Positions 25,094 to 33,514 of a stretch of DNA of 64,000 nt are shown here, piece after piece. Source of the DNA: Micromonospora globbae (GTDB lineage Bacteria > Actinomycetota > Actinomycetes > Mycobacteriales > Micromonosporaceae). A program made the position numbers and the translations under genes. The stretch is taken from assembly GCF_003610785.1 (NCBI RefSeq), contig NZ_RAQQ01000027.1, positions 24,584-88,583 of the forward strand, written 5' to 3'. Every line of letters starts with the position of its first letter. Position 1 is the stretch's first letter. Under the pieces are notes generated by a model, which was not told the origin of the DNA, did not search any database, and saw only the letters and a program-made list of their open reading frames with translations.

Positions 25094-26452
25094 TCACGCC
25101 GACACCTCCGGGCGCTTGCCCGGCTCGGTGAGCCGCAGCCGCACGGAGTCCGCCACGTGGCGGTCGACGGCCAGCACCTCGACCAGCGCGCGGGGCTCGA
25201 CCTCGCCGTCCTCCCCGTCCGTGGGGAGGGTGATCTCCAGCCGGTCGCCCACCTCGGGCACCCGGCCCAGTTCCCGCATCACGAGGCCGGACAGGGTGTC
25301 GTACTCCGGCGCCTCGGGCAGGGCGATGCCCGTGCTGTCGGCCACCTCGTCGATGCGCCAGCGGGCCGGCACCACCCAGGAGCCGTCCGCCTGCCGGGCC
25401 GGCGCCCGCTCCGGCGGGTCGTCCTCGTCCCGGATCGGGCCGACCAGCTCCTCGGCGATGTCCTCCAGGGTGATCACCCCGGCGAAGCCGCCGTACTCGT
25501 CGACCACGCAGGCCATCTGCCGGTGGCCTGACCGCAGCCGGTCGAGCACCGTGGGCAGCGGCAGCGTCTCGGGCACCAGCAGCGGCGGTACGGCCACCGC
25601 GCTCACCGGGGTGGTGGCGCGCTCCTGCGGGGGTACGCCGAGCACGTCGGCGATGCCGACGACGCCCACGAGGTCGTCCACGCCCTCGGCTCCCCGGACC
25701 GGGAAGCGCGAGTGGCCGGTGTCCAGCAGCTCGACCACCCGGCTGACCGGGTCGTGGGCGCGGACGCTGTGCACGTCCACCCGCGGGACCATGGCCTCGC
25801 CGGCGGTCAGCTCGCGGAAGTCCAGCCCGCGGTCGAGCAGCGTGGACATCTCCACGTCGAGGTGCCCCTCCTGGCGGGACTCGGCGATGATCTGCTCCAG
25901 GTCCTCCGGGGTGGCGCCGCTGGGCAGCTCCTCGATCGGCTCGATGCCGACCCGGCGCAGCAGCCGCACCGCGGCCCGGTCGAACAGCCGGACCACCGGG
26001 CCGGCCACCTTCAGGTACATCAGGGTGGAACGCGCCAGCACGCGGCTCACCGACTCGGCGCGCGCGATGGCGAGGTTCTTCGGGGCGAGTTCGCCCAGGA
26101 CCATCTGCACCACCGTGGCGATGATCAGGGCCAGCGCGACGGACAGCGGAAGGCTGACGGACTCGGCGACCCCGGCCAGGCCGAGCAGGTCGGCCAGACC
26201 GGCGCCGAGGTACGGCTCGGCGGCGTAACCGACCAGCAGGGCGGTCACGGTGATGCCGAGCTGGGCTCCCGAGAGCATGAAGGAGAGCCGGCCGGTCACC
26301 TCGAGTGCCCGCGCGGCGGCCTGGTCGCCGTCCTCGGCGAGCTGGCGCAGCTTGCCGCGGTCCACGGCGACGTAGCCGAACTCCTGAGCCACGAAGTAGC
26401 CGGTGAGTGCGGTGAGAACAATGATCAGGACCAGGCCCAGGACGATCAACAC
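25094..26452 (-). CDS. CNNM/CBS/CorC_HlyC membrane protein (hemolysin family)
   Basis: 452 residues: CNNM membrane domain (1-200, with GYFVAQEFGYVAVDR and LGELAPKNLAIARAE), a CBS pair (about 215-335), and a C-terminal CorC_HlyC transporter-associated domain (about 350-435). VDEYGGFAGVITLEDI is the classic second-CBS segment. Likely a divalent-cation efflux or sensing protein. It is the first gene of a two-gene operon with the shorter paralogue; paired CNNM genes are common in actinobacteria. Confidence 0.92.
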   Translation of the reverse strand: MLIVLGLVLIIVLTALTGYFVAQEFGYVAVDRGKLRQLAEDGDQAAARALEVTGRLSFMLSGAQLGITVTALLVGYAAEPYLGAGLADLLGLAGVAESVSLPLSVALALIIATVVQMVLGELAPKNLAIARAESVSRVLARSTLMYLKVAGPVVRLFDRAAVRLLRRVGIEPIEELPSGATPEDLEQIIAESRQEGHLDVEMSTLLDRGLDFRELTAGEAMVPRVDVHSVRAHDPVSRVVELLDTGHSRFPVRGAEGVDDLVGVVGIADVLGVPPQERATTPVSAVAVPPLLVPETLPLPTVLDRLRSGHRQMACVVDEYGGFAGVITLEDIAEELVGPIRDEDDPPERAPARQADGSWVVPARWRIDEVADSTGIALPEAPEYDTLSGLVMRELGRVPEVGDRLEITLPTDGEDGEVEPRALVEVLAVDRHVADSVRLRLTEPGKRPEVSA

Positions 26453-26654
26453 GGGAGGCTCAGGGCTCCCCGCAACGGCGTCGGGGCCATCGGATGCCGG
26501 GCATGACCCGGCTGGCTACTGCTGCCCTCCGGGGCAGAAGAGTCGATCATGCGGCCATTTTATCGGCGCTGGCTGTACGTCCGCTGAGGGTGGCCGAAGG
26601 CTCCCGCTTATCCGGTTTGCCGGAAGGTGCGGCCGGCACTGCCTGTGTGCCCGA

Positions 26655-26987
26655 TCAGCGGTCGGCGAGTTCGTCGACGACGAGCAGGTCACGGTCGACC
26701 CGCCCGGAGCGGTACGCGGCCCGGCCGATCATCTGGGCGGCCACCGGGGCGGTGGCCAGCTGGAAGATCGCGACGAGCGCCACCATCCCGAGGTCGCTCG
26801 GGGACCGCAGCCGCAGCGCCACCCCGGTCAGGACGAGCAGCACCCCGAGCGACTGTGGTTTGGTGGCCGCGTGCATGCGGTCCAGCACGTCGGGGAAGCG
26901 CAGCACGCCGATCCCGGCGGCCAGGGCGAGCAGCGCGCCGGCCACCAGGAACAGGGCACCCAGCCAGTCGGCGACGACGGTGACCAT
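26655..26987 (-). CDS. mnhG: Mrp-type Na+/H+ antiporter subunit G
   Basis: 110 residues with three hydrophobic helices. LGVLRFPDVLDRMHAATKPQSLGV is the MnhG/PhaG signature region. It is the last gene of the mnh operon and its ATG shares one base with the mnhF stop. The subunit is a required small part of the multi-subunit proton/sodium exchanger in the membrane. Confidence 0.94.
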   Translation of the reverse strand: MVTVVADWLGALFLVAGALLALAAGIGVLRFPDVLDRMHAATKPQSLGVLLVLTGVALRLRSPSDLGMVALVAIFQLATAPVAAQMIGRAAYRSGRVDRDLLVVDELADR

Positions 26988-27250
26988 CAGGCCTCCGTCC
27001 GCACGGCGAACCGGACCAGGGAGACCGAGCCGACGAAGCCGAGCAGGGAGAGCACGACGAGCACGGGCAGCGTGGTCGCGTGCCGGTTGACCGCCGCCTC
27101 GGCGGCGACCGAGCCGACCATGGTGGCCAGCAGCATGTCGGCGGCGACCACCCGGTCGACCAGCGACGGGCCCCGGTACAGCCGGACCAGGACGAGCAGC
27201 GCCGTCACCGAGAACAGCGCGGTGAGGACGACGACGAGGAACGTGGTCAC
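26987..27250 (-). CDS. mnhF: Mrp-type Na+/H+ antiporter subunit F
   Basis: 87 residues from GTG 27250; three membrane helices. LYRGPSLVDRVVAADML is the conserved MnhF/PhaF segment. It overlaps mnhE by 4 bp upstream and mnhG by 1 bp downstream, so translation is coupled through the row. Confidence 0.93.
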   Translation of the reverse strand: MTTFLVVVLTALFSVTALLVLVRLYRGPSLVDRVVAADMLLATMVGSVAAEAAVNRHATTLPVLVVLSLLGFVGSVSLVRFAVRTEA

Positions 27251-27837
27251 GAGGTGTTCTCCTTCTCGACGGGATCGCTGTGCACCCGGCGCAGTTCGTC
27301 CGCCGAGCCGATGGCCCGGACGATGCGCCGTTCGATGTCGAGCACCCGCTGACGGTTGTCCGCGAGGCCCTGCGGCCCGCGTACGTCCAGCACGTGCAGG
27401 TAGAGGATCGCGGCCTCCCGGTCCACCTCGAGGATCAGCGTGCCGGGGACCAGCGAGACCAGTTCGGCGGTGAGCGCCAGGTTCAGGTCGGTGCGTACCC
27501 GCAGCGGAACTCCGATGACGGCGCTGCGCGGGACGAACCCGGGCCGCACCGCGACGGCGGCCACGTGCACGCTCGCCACGACCAGCTCGGCGACGAACCG
27601 GCCGGCGAGCGCCAGCAGGGCCCGGGGGCGCACCCGACCGGCGAACGTGACCGGTGGAAGCGGGAAGAAGACCAGCACGGCCATGCCGGCGAGCAGCCCG
27701 CCGAGCAGGTTCCCCCAGGAGAAGTCCCCCCAGAGCAGGTTCCAGATCAGCACCAGCCAGCCGAGCGCCGCCGCCTGGTCCCGCCACCGCCCCACCCGGC
27801 TGCGTACCCGGCCGACCGGCGGCTCCTCGCCGGTCAC
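27247..27837 (-). CDS. mnhE: Mrp-type Na+/H+ antiporter subunit E
   Basis: 196 residues from GTG 27837. Two N-terminal hydrophobic helices (LGWLVLIWNLLWGDFSW, LLGGLLAGMAVLVFF) and a C-terminal soluble part with LTAELVSLVPGTLILEVDR, the most conserved MnhE stretch. The start overlaps the mnhD stop by 4 bp. Confidence 0.92.
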   Translation of the reverse strand: MTGEEPPVGRVRSRVGRWRDQAAALGWLVLIWNLLWGDFSWGNLLGGLLAGMAVLVFFPLPPVTFAGRVRPRALLALAGRFVAELVVASVHVAAVAVRPGFVPRSAVIGVPLRVRTDLNLALTAELVSLVPGTLILEVDREAAILYLHVLDVRGPQGLADNRQRVLDIERRIVRAIGSADELRRVHSDPVEKENTS

Positions 27838-29339
27838 GGCGTGCCGCCGGGGAACACGGCCCGGATGTACGGGGTGCGGTCGCGCAGGTCGGTGGCGGCG
27901 TCGGCGGTCACGTCGAAGAGCGGCCCGGCGGCCACGGTCAACGCCAGCCCGAGCACGATCAGGGCGACCGTGGCGCCCACCATCGTGGCGGGCAGCCGGA
28001 CGGCCGGCTCCTCGGTGGCCAGCCGGGGTTCGCGCCAGAACGCGATGTTCCACACCCGGGAGGCCACGTACAGGGTGAGCAGGCTGGTCAGCGTGCCGGC
28101 GGCGACCAGCGCCAGGGGCAGCGCGCCGCCGGCCGTGACGCCGGCCTGGAGCAGGCCGAGCTTGCCGAGGAAACCGGAGAACGGCGGCACACCGGCGAGG
28201 TTCATGGCCGGCACGAAGAAGAGCACGCCGAGCAGCGGCGCCATCCGCGCCAGCCCGCCGAGGCGGCGCAGGTCGGTGCTGCCGGCCCGCAGCTCGACCA
28301 GACCGGCCACCAGGAAGAGGGTCGTCTGGATGGTGATGTGGTGCACCACGTAGAAGATCGCCCCGGCGAGCCCGGCCACGGTGCTCAGCGCCACGCCGAA
28401 GATCATGTAGCCGATGTGGCTGACGAGCGTGAACGAGAAGAGCCGCTTCATGTCCGACTGCGCCACCGCGCCGAGGATGCCGACCAGCATGGTCAGCCCG
28501 GCCACCACCATGAGCAGCCGGGACACCTGACCTCCGGGGAAGAGCAGCGTCTCGGTCCGGATGACCGCGTACACGCCGACCTTGGTGAGCAGGCCGGCGA
28601 AGACCGCGGTGACGGGGGCCGGGGCGGTCGGGTAGCTGTCCGGCAGCCAGGCCGAGAGCGGGAAGACCGCCGCCTTGACCCCGAACGCGAGCAGCAGCGC
28701 CACCTGCAACGCCAGCCGTACGCCCTCCGGCAGCGCGTCCAGGCGCTGGGCGAGCTGGGCCATGTTCAGCGTGCCGGTGGCCGCGTACACCAGCCCCACG
28801 GCGGCCAGGAAGACCATCGACGAGAGGATGCTGACCACCACGTACGTCGAGCCGGTCCGGATCCGCACCTCGGTGCCGCCGAGCGTGATGAGCACGAAGC
28901 TCGCGGCGAGCAGGATCTCGAAGGCCACGAAGAGGTTGAACAGGTCGCCGGCGAGGAACGCGTTGGTCACGCCGGCGGTCAGCACCAGGTACGTCGGGTG
29001 GTAGATCGTCACGGGGGCGTTCTCGCCGATCTCCGCCTGCCGCTGCCCGATCGAGTAGAGCAGCACGCAGAGGGTGACGGCCGAGGACACCACCAGCATC
29101 AGCGCCGCGAGCTGGTCGGCGACCAGCACGATCCCGACCGGCGGCGGCCACGCCCCGACGGCCAGCACCACCGGCCCGTGCCGGTACGCCTGCACGAGCA
29201 GCACCGCGGCGACCACCAGCGTGGTCGAGAGCCCGGTCACGCTGATGGCGCGCTGCAACCGGGGCCACCGGCCCAGCACCAGGGTCAGCGCGGCGCCGAG
29301 CAGCGGCACCACCACCGGCAGGGGCAGCAGCCGGCTCAT
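27834..29339 (-). CDS. mnhD: Mrp-type Na+/H+ antiporter subunit D
   Basis: 501 residues from ATG 29339 (MSRLLPLPVVVPLLGAALT); about 14 membrane helices of the NADH-quinone oxidoreductase chain 2/4/5 family. The conserved glutamate in FVAFEILLAASF and the lysine in FGVKAAVFPLSAWLPDSYP are the proton-path residues shared with complex I. A longer upstream frame is arginine-rich and overlaps mnhC, so it is not used. It lies 16 bp after mnhC. Confidence 0.94.
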   Translation of the reverse strand: MSRLLPLPVVVPLLGAALTLVLGRWPRLQRAISVTGLSTTLVVAAVLLVQAYRHGPVVLAVGAWPPPVGIVLVADQLAALMLVVSSAVTLCVLLYSIGQRQAEIGENAPVTIYHPTYLVLTAGVTNAFLAGDLFNLFVAFEILLAASFVLITLGGTEVRIRTGSTYVVVSILSSMVFLAAVGLVYAATGTLNMAQLAQRLDALPEGVRLALQVALLLAFGVKAAVFPLSAWLPDSYPTAPAPVTAVFAGLLTKVGVYAVIRTETLLFPGGQVSRLLMVVAGLTMLVGILGAVAQSDMKRLFSFTLVSHIGYMIFGVALSTVAGLAGAIFYVVHHITIQTTLFLVAGLVELRAGSTDLRRLGGLARMAPLLGVLFFVPAMNLAGVPPFSGFLGKLGLLQAGVTAGGALPLALVAAGTLTSLLTLYVASRVWNIAFWREPRLATEEPAVRLPATMVGATVALIVLGLALTVAAGPLFDVTADAATDLRDRTPYIRAVFPGGTP

Positions 29340-29355
29340 CGGGGCGCCCGCCGGG

Positions 29356-29838
29356 TCATGCGACGCCGTCCCCGCGCCGCAGCCGCCGCCGCGCCGGTTC
29401 CGGGTCGACCTGCTCCGGGTCGGCGCCCGGGCCCTCGCCGCCGAGGTCCGCGGTGGCCACCTCGTCACGCTCGGCCCGGCGGACGATCTGCCGGTCCTCC
29501 ACGTCGTCGGGCACCTCGTCGTCCCCCGTCAGGTACCAACTGCGGTAGGCGACCGCGAGCAGGAACGCGGTGAGCCCGAAGGTGATGACGATGGAGGTGA
29601 GCACCATGGCCTGCGGAAGCGGGTCGCTCATCCGGTCGACGGGACCGGTGCCCACCACGGGGGCTCCGCCGGAGCGGCCGCCCATCATGATGAGCAGGTT
29701 GACGCCGTTGCCGAGCAGGACGATCCCGAGGAGGATCCGGGTCAGGCTGCGCTCCAGCAGCAGGCGCACCCCGCAGGAGACGAGCACGCCGACGGCGACG
29801 ACCAGCACGGCCGTCGGGCCCGCCCCGCCGCCGTTCAC
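29356..29838 (-). CDS. mnhC: Mrp-type Na+/H+ antiporter subunit C
   Basis: 160 residues, NuoK-like with three helices; LLERSLTRILLGIVLLGNGVNLLIM and AMVLTSIVITFGLTAF are the conserved blocks. The C-terminal 55 residues are a charged extension (EDRQIVRRAERDEVATADLG) beyond the usual length of about 113. It overlaps mnhA by 4 bp. Confidence 0.93.
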   Translation of the reverse strand: MNGGGAGPTAVLVVAVGVLVSCGVRLLLERSLTRILLGIVLLGNGVNLLIMMGGRSGGAPVVGTGPVDRMSDPLPQAMVLTSIVITFGLTAFLLAVAYRSWYLTGDDEVPDDVEDRQIVRRAERDEVATADLGGEGPGADPEQVDPEPARRRLRRGDGVA

Positions 29839-32666
29839 CGGCCCTCCCCCTGGTCGGCGGCCACGCGGGCGTCGGCGGCCTCGATGTGCCGGTCCACCTC
29901 GGCGCCGAGGCGGCGCAGGATGTCCAGCATCAGCCCGACCACCACGAGGTAGACGCCCACGTCGAAGAAGAGGGACGTGACGAGGTAGAAGTGCCCGATC
30001 CCCGGCACGTACAGGTCGACGCGGGCACTCTGGAGCACCGAGCCGCCGGCCAGCAGCGCGATCACCCCGGTGCCCACCGAGACGGCCAGCCCGGCGCCGA
30101 GCACGGTGCCCGCCCCGATCGGCGCGGCGTCGGCCAGTTCGTACCGGCCGCCGGCCAGGTAGCGGACGACCAGCGCGAGGCTCGCCACCAGCCCGCCGGC
30201 GAAGCCGCCGCCGGGTGCGTTGTGGCCGGAGAAGAGCAGGAAGAGCGAGAACAGCACCACCGTGTGGAAGAGCAGCCGGGTGATCACCTCCAGGACGATC
30301 GACCGGCGCCGCTCGTGCAGGCGGGCGCCGCCCCGCAGCCAGACGGGCTGGCCGGGGCGCTGCGGGCGGGTCTCCCGCTGCGGCCGGCGGGGCCGGGGTC
30401 CGGTGCGGGACCGCTCGAAGATCAGGCTGGCCACGCCGGTGGCGGCCACCACGAGCACGGAGATCTCACCCATGGTGTCCCAGGCTCGGATGTCGACCAG
30501 CGTCACGTTGACCACGTTGCGGCCGTGCCCCTCGCTGACGGCCAGGTCGGCGAAGGCCGTCGAGATGCTGGTGCTCTGCCGGGCGGCACCGGCGACCAGC
30601 GCGAGGCCGGCGGCCGCCAGGCCGGCCCCCACGGCGACCGCCCGGCGCAGCCACCGGCTGCGGCGCAGTGGACGGGCCGAGAAGCGCGCCGGCAGGCGGC
30701 GCAGCACGAGGACGAAGACCGCGATGGTCGCGGTCTCCACGAGGAACTGGGTGAGCGCCAGGTCCGGTGCGCCGGAGAGGACGAACAGCATCGCGGTGCC
30801 GTAGCCGGTGACCCCGACCAGCAGCATGGCGGTCAGCCGGCGGCGTACGCGTACCGCCAGCACCGCCGCGACCGCGAGGACCACGACGACGACCAGTTGC
30901 AACGGGGTCTGCCAGAGGGCGATCCGCTCCTGCCAGGGCCGGGAGGCCAGCATCGCGCCGCCGGGGAGCAGCACGAACACGACGAGGATGATGCCCAGGT
31001 ACTGCGGCAGGGAGCCGCGCTGGGTCGCGCCGGTCACCTCGACGGCGAGCCGGTCGAAGCGCCCGACCACCCACTCGTAGCCGGGATTCCCGCCGACCGG
31101 GGCCCGCAGCCGGGCCAGGACCGGGGCGAGGGGGCCGCGCAGCGCGAAGAGCGCGCCGCCCGCGAGCAGCGCCAGCGCCGACAGGCCGAGCGCCGGGGTC
31201 GGCCCGTGCCAGAGCGCCAGGTGCGCGTGGAGCGTGCCGAGCAGTTCGGCGTACGGGCGCAGGAGAGGGTCGAGACCACCGGCGAGCGGCCCGGCGACCA
31301 GCCCCGCGACGGCGAGCAGGGCCGGCGGCAGCAGCAGCGGCGGCGCGACCCGGCCGAGGCGCGCCGGCGCGACGTCCGGCCGGTCGGCGAACGCCCCCCA
31401 CAGGAACCGCACGCTGTACGCCACGGTGAGCGCGGTGCCCGCCACGAGCCCGGCGAGGACCACCGGCCGGTCGGTGAACGCGGCGAACGCCGCCTCCTTG
31501 GCGACGAAGCCGATCAGCGGCGGCACCCCGGCCATGGACGCGGCGGCCAGCAGCGCCACGGTCACGAGCGGCGCCGCGCCGTGCCGCAGCCCGGAGAGCT
31601 CGCGCAGGTCCCGGGTGCCGGCACCGTGGTCGATCACCCCGACCACGAGGAAGAGGGTCGCCTTGAACAGGGCGTGCGCGAGCAGCATGGCGACCCCGGC
31701 CAGGGCGGCGTCCGGGGTGCCCGCCCCGACGAGCACCACGAGCAGGCCGAGCTGGCTCACCGTGCCGTACGCCAGCAGCAGCTTCAGGTCGGTCTGCCGC
31801 AGGGCGGCCCAGCCACCGACGATCATGGTGGCCACGCCCGCGACCAGCACGACCGGTCGCCACGGCCCCACGGTGGCGAGCGCCGGCGCGAGCAGCCCGA
31901 TGAGGTAGACGCCGGCCTTCACCATGGCGGCCGCGTGCAGGTACGCGCTCACCGGTGTGGGCGCCGCCATCGCCACCGGCAGCCAGGCGTTGAACGGCAG
32001 CACCGCCGACTTGGACAGCGCGCCGGCCAGGATCAGCAGCACCGCGGCGACGAGGTGGCCGCCGTCGGGCAGCCGCCCGGCCCCGATCTCCGACCACCGG
32101 TAGGTACCGGCGTGCTGGCCGAGCAGGATGAACCCGACGAGCATGGCGAGCCCGCCGAGCGAGGTGACGATCAGCGCCTGCGCGGCCGCCCAGCGGCTGG
32201 ACCGCCGCTCGGTGCTGTGCCCGATCAGCAGGTACGAGAAGATCGTGGTCAGTTCCCAGCCGACGTACAGCAGCAGGAGGTCGTCGGCGAAGACGACACA
32301 GAGCATGGCCCCGGCGAACGCGACCAGGACGGCGGCGAACCGGGCCAGCCCGAGGGAGCCGGGGCCGAAGTACCGGGCGCAGTAGACGAGCACGAGCGCG
32401 CCGACGGCGCCCACCAGCAGGGTCATCAGCCAGGAGAGCGTGTCGAGCCGGAACGCGAGGTCGAGGCGGAGCTGGCGGATCCAGGCGTACGTCTCGACCA
32501 CCGCGCCGCCGTGCCGGACGGCCGGCGTCTGCGCCAGCGCCCAGCCGAAGGCGGCGGCCGGCGCCAGCGCCAGCGGGTAGAAGGCGCGCGGACCCCACCA
32601 CCTGACGAACAGCGGCGCGAGGAGTGCCGCCACGAGGTGGAGGATCAGCAGTACGAGCACCCGCAC
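29835..32666 (-). CDS. mnhA: Mrp-type Na+/H+ antiporter, fused subunits A and B
   Basis: 943 residues, around 20 membrane helices. Residues 1 to about 770 are MnhA: the NuoL-like core with LLYVGWELTTIFSYLLIG (conserved Glu) and LSKSAVLPFNAWLPVAMAAP (conserved Lys), then the MnhA C-terminal region. After an Arg/Pro-rich linker at about 770-800 a MnhB domain follows (ITRLLFHTVVLFSLFLLFSG, GGGFAGGLVASLAL). A-B fusion explains the absence of a separate mnhB. It is the first gene of the leftward mnhABCDEFG operon, which gives salt and alkali tolerance and pH balance. Confidence 0.95.
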   Translation of the reverse strand: MRVLVLLILHLVAALLAPLFVRWWGPRAFYPLALAPAAAFGWALAQTPAVRHGGAVVETYAWIRQLRLDLAFRLDTLSWLMTLLVGAVGALVLVYCARYFGPGSLGLARFAAVLVAFAGAMLCVVFADDLLLLYVGWELTTIFSYLLIGHSTERRSSRWAAAQALIVTSLGGLAMLVGFILLGQHAGTYRWSEIGAGRLPDGGHLVAAVLLILAGALSKSAVLPFNAWLPVAMAAPTPVSAYLHAAAMVKAGVYLIGLLAPALATVGPWRPVVLVAGVATMIVGGWAALRQTDLKLLLAYGTVSQLGLLVVLVGAGTPDAALAGVAMLLAHALFKATLFLVVGVIDHGAGTRDLRELSGLRHGAAPLVTVALLAAASMAGVPPLIGFVAKEAAFAAFTDRPVVLAGLVAGTALTVAYSVRFLWGAFADRPDVAPARLGRVAPPLLLPPALLAVAGLVAGPLAGGLDPLLRPYAELLGTLHAHLALWHGPTPALGLSALALLAGGALFALRGPLAPVLARLRAPVGGNPGYEWVVGRFDRLAVEVTGATQRGSLPQYLGIILVVFVLLPGGAMLASRPWQERIALWQTPLQLVVVVVLAVAAVLAVRVRRRLTAMLLVGVTGYGTAMLFVLSGAPDLALTQFLVETATIAVFVLVLRRLPARFSARPLRRSRWLRRAVAVGAGLAAAGLALVAGAARQSTSISTAFADLAVSEGHGRNVVNVTLVDIRAWDTMGEISVLVVAATGVASLIFERSRTGPRPRRPQRETRPQRPGQPVWLRGGARLHERRRSIVLEVITRLLFHTVVLFSLFLLFSGHNAPGGGFAGGLVASLALVVRYLAGGRYELADAAPIGAGTVLGAGLAVSVGTGVIALLAGGSVLQSARVDLYVPGIGHFYLVTSLFFDVGVYLVVVGLMLDILRRLGAEVDRHIEAADARVAADQGEGR

Positions 32667-32886
32667 TCCCGGTCGAGGTGGCAGCGGCGGACGCCTCCGG
32701 CGGTCGGCGCCTAGATGCGATCAGACGTCAGTTCCGCGCTCTTCGGGCGGATTCTGCGAAAATCGCCCGTATCGCCCGCCCAGGTGCCCCACATCCAAAA
32801 GACCCCGGCGCCGCCCCGTCCCACCCGCGACCCCCACCCCGGTGATCATGAGGTTGCCGGGCAGAAACCGGGACGTTCACCCCCGC
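32667..32886. other. Gap upstream of the mnh operon
   Basis: A 220-bp gap between the mnhA start and the next leftward gene. It should hold the mnh promoter. The palindrome at 32843-32900 starts inside it. No gene seen. Confidence 0.4.
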
Positions 32887-32900
32887 CAACCTCATGATCA
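32843..32900. repeat. Intergenic palindrome, TGATCATGAGGTTG type
   Basis: A perfect 14-bp inverted repeat, TGATCATGAGGTTG at 32843-32856 and its complement at 32887-32900, with a 30-nt spacer. The right arm includes the stop codon (32898-32900) of the hypothetical gene, so the hairpin would form at the very end of that mRNA and probably ends transcription. Its size and layout resemble the GATCTTGCAC family but the arms differ. Confidence 0.75.
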
Positions 32901-33335
32901 ACCGCGAGAGCGGGCGGGTGATCCGGCGGGCGGGCCGGCGTCGGCGGGTTGGTCGGGGGGCTCCTGGTGTGCCGGGGTGCGGGTGTCGAGGGCGGCCCCC
33001 TGGCGCCCCGACTCGGTCAGCAGGTCGGTGCGCCCGAGCTGGCGGGCGACCCGGTGCACGACGCGCTCCGCGGCGGCCAGCGAGCGCACCGACAGCAGGC
33101 GACCTCGACTCTCCCGCCGCAGTACGAAGTAGTGCACCGCGGCGCGGACCTGCCCCCGGTCGGCGGCGCTGGCATGGGCCGTGGAGACGACCAGTTCGCG
33201 CAGGCAGCGGGCCAGCCGCTCGGCGAGCTCGAGTTCGGGACCGCGCAGCCCGGCGCGGACGGCGGCGAGATGGCTGTCGACCTTGCGGATGAGCACGTCC
33301 GTGCCGCGCTCGACGTTCCGCTGCTCGACGGCCAT
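32898..33335 (-). CDS. Hypothetical helical protein
   Basis: 145 residues from ATG 33335, with GGAGGAATCGG as ribosome binding site. Residues 1-105 look helical and charged (LIRKVDSHLAAVRAGLRG, RESRGRLLSVRSLAAAERVV), and the last 40 are Pro/Ala/Gly-rich and probably disordered. No family recognised. It is divergent from lhr and ends inside the palindrome at 32843-32900. Confidence 0.7.
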   Translation of the reverse strand: MAVEQRNVERGTDVLIRKVDSHLAAVRAGLRGPELELAERLARCLRELVVSTAHASAADRGQVRAAVHYFVLRRESRGRLLSVRSLAAAERVVHRVARQLGRTDLLTESGRQGAALDTRTPAHQEPPDQPADAGPPAGSPARSRG

Positions 33336-33401
33336 CCGATTCCTCCACCCCGGTCCGGTCGCGAGTGAAGTTACTTTATGTTGCGCATCACAAGCAAGCA
33401 G

Positions 33402-33416
33402 TTAAGTGAGACTTAA
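33402..33416. promoter_or_regulatory. Dyad TTAAGT-GAG-ACTTAA in the lhr divergent promoter
   Basis: A perfect 6-bp inverted repeat with a 3-bp centre, in an AT-rich patch (33365-33430) within the 179-bp gap between the hypothetical gene and lhr. It is a plausible operator. AGTTACTT and GTTACTTCC occur on either side. The binding protein is unknown. Confidence 0.4.
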
Positions 33417-33514
33417 TGCGTCAACCGTTACTTCCACTCCCCAAGTGTCCTATCCAGACATAAACCACCACCGCCCGTAGGGGGATTGTCGCAGCCCCGC
33501 GGCAGGATGGACAG

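Noticed and set aside
29886..32714. A 942-codon frame antisense to the fused mnhA gene
   Set aside because: Shadow of a strongly supported membrane protein; composition rich in Gln, Arg, His and Gly without a family.
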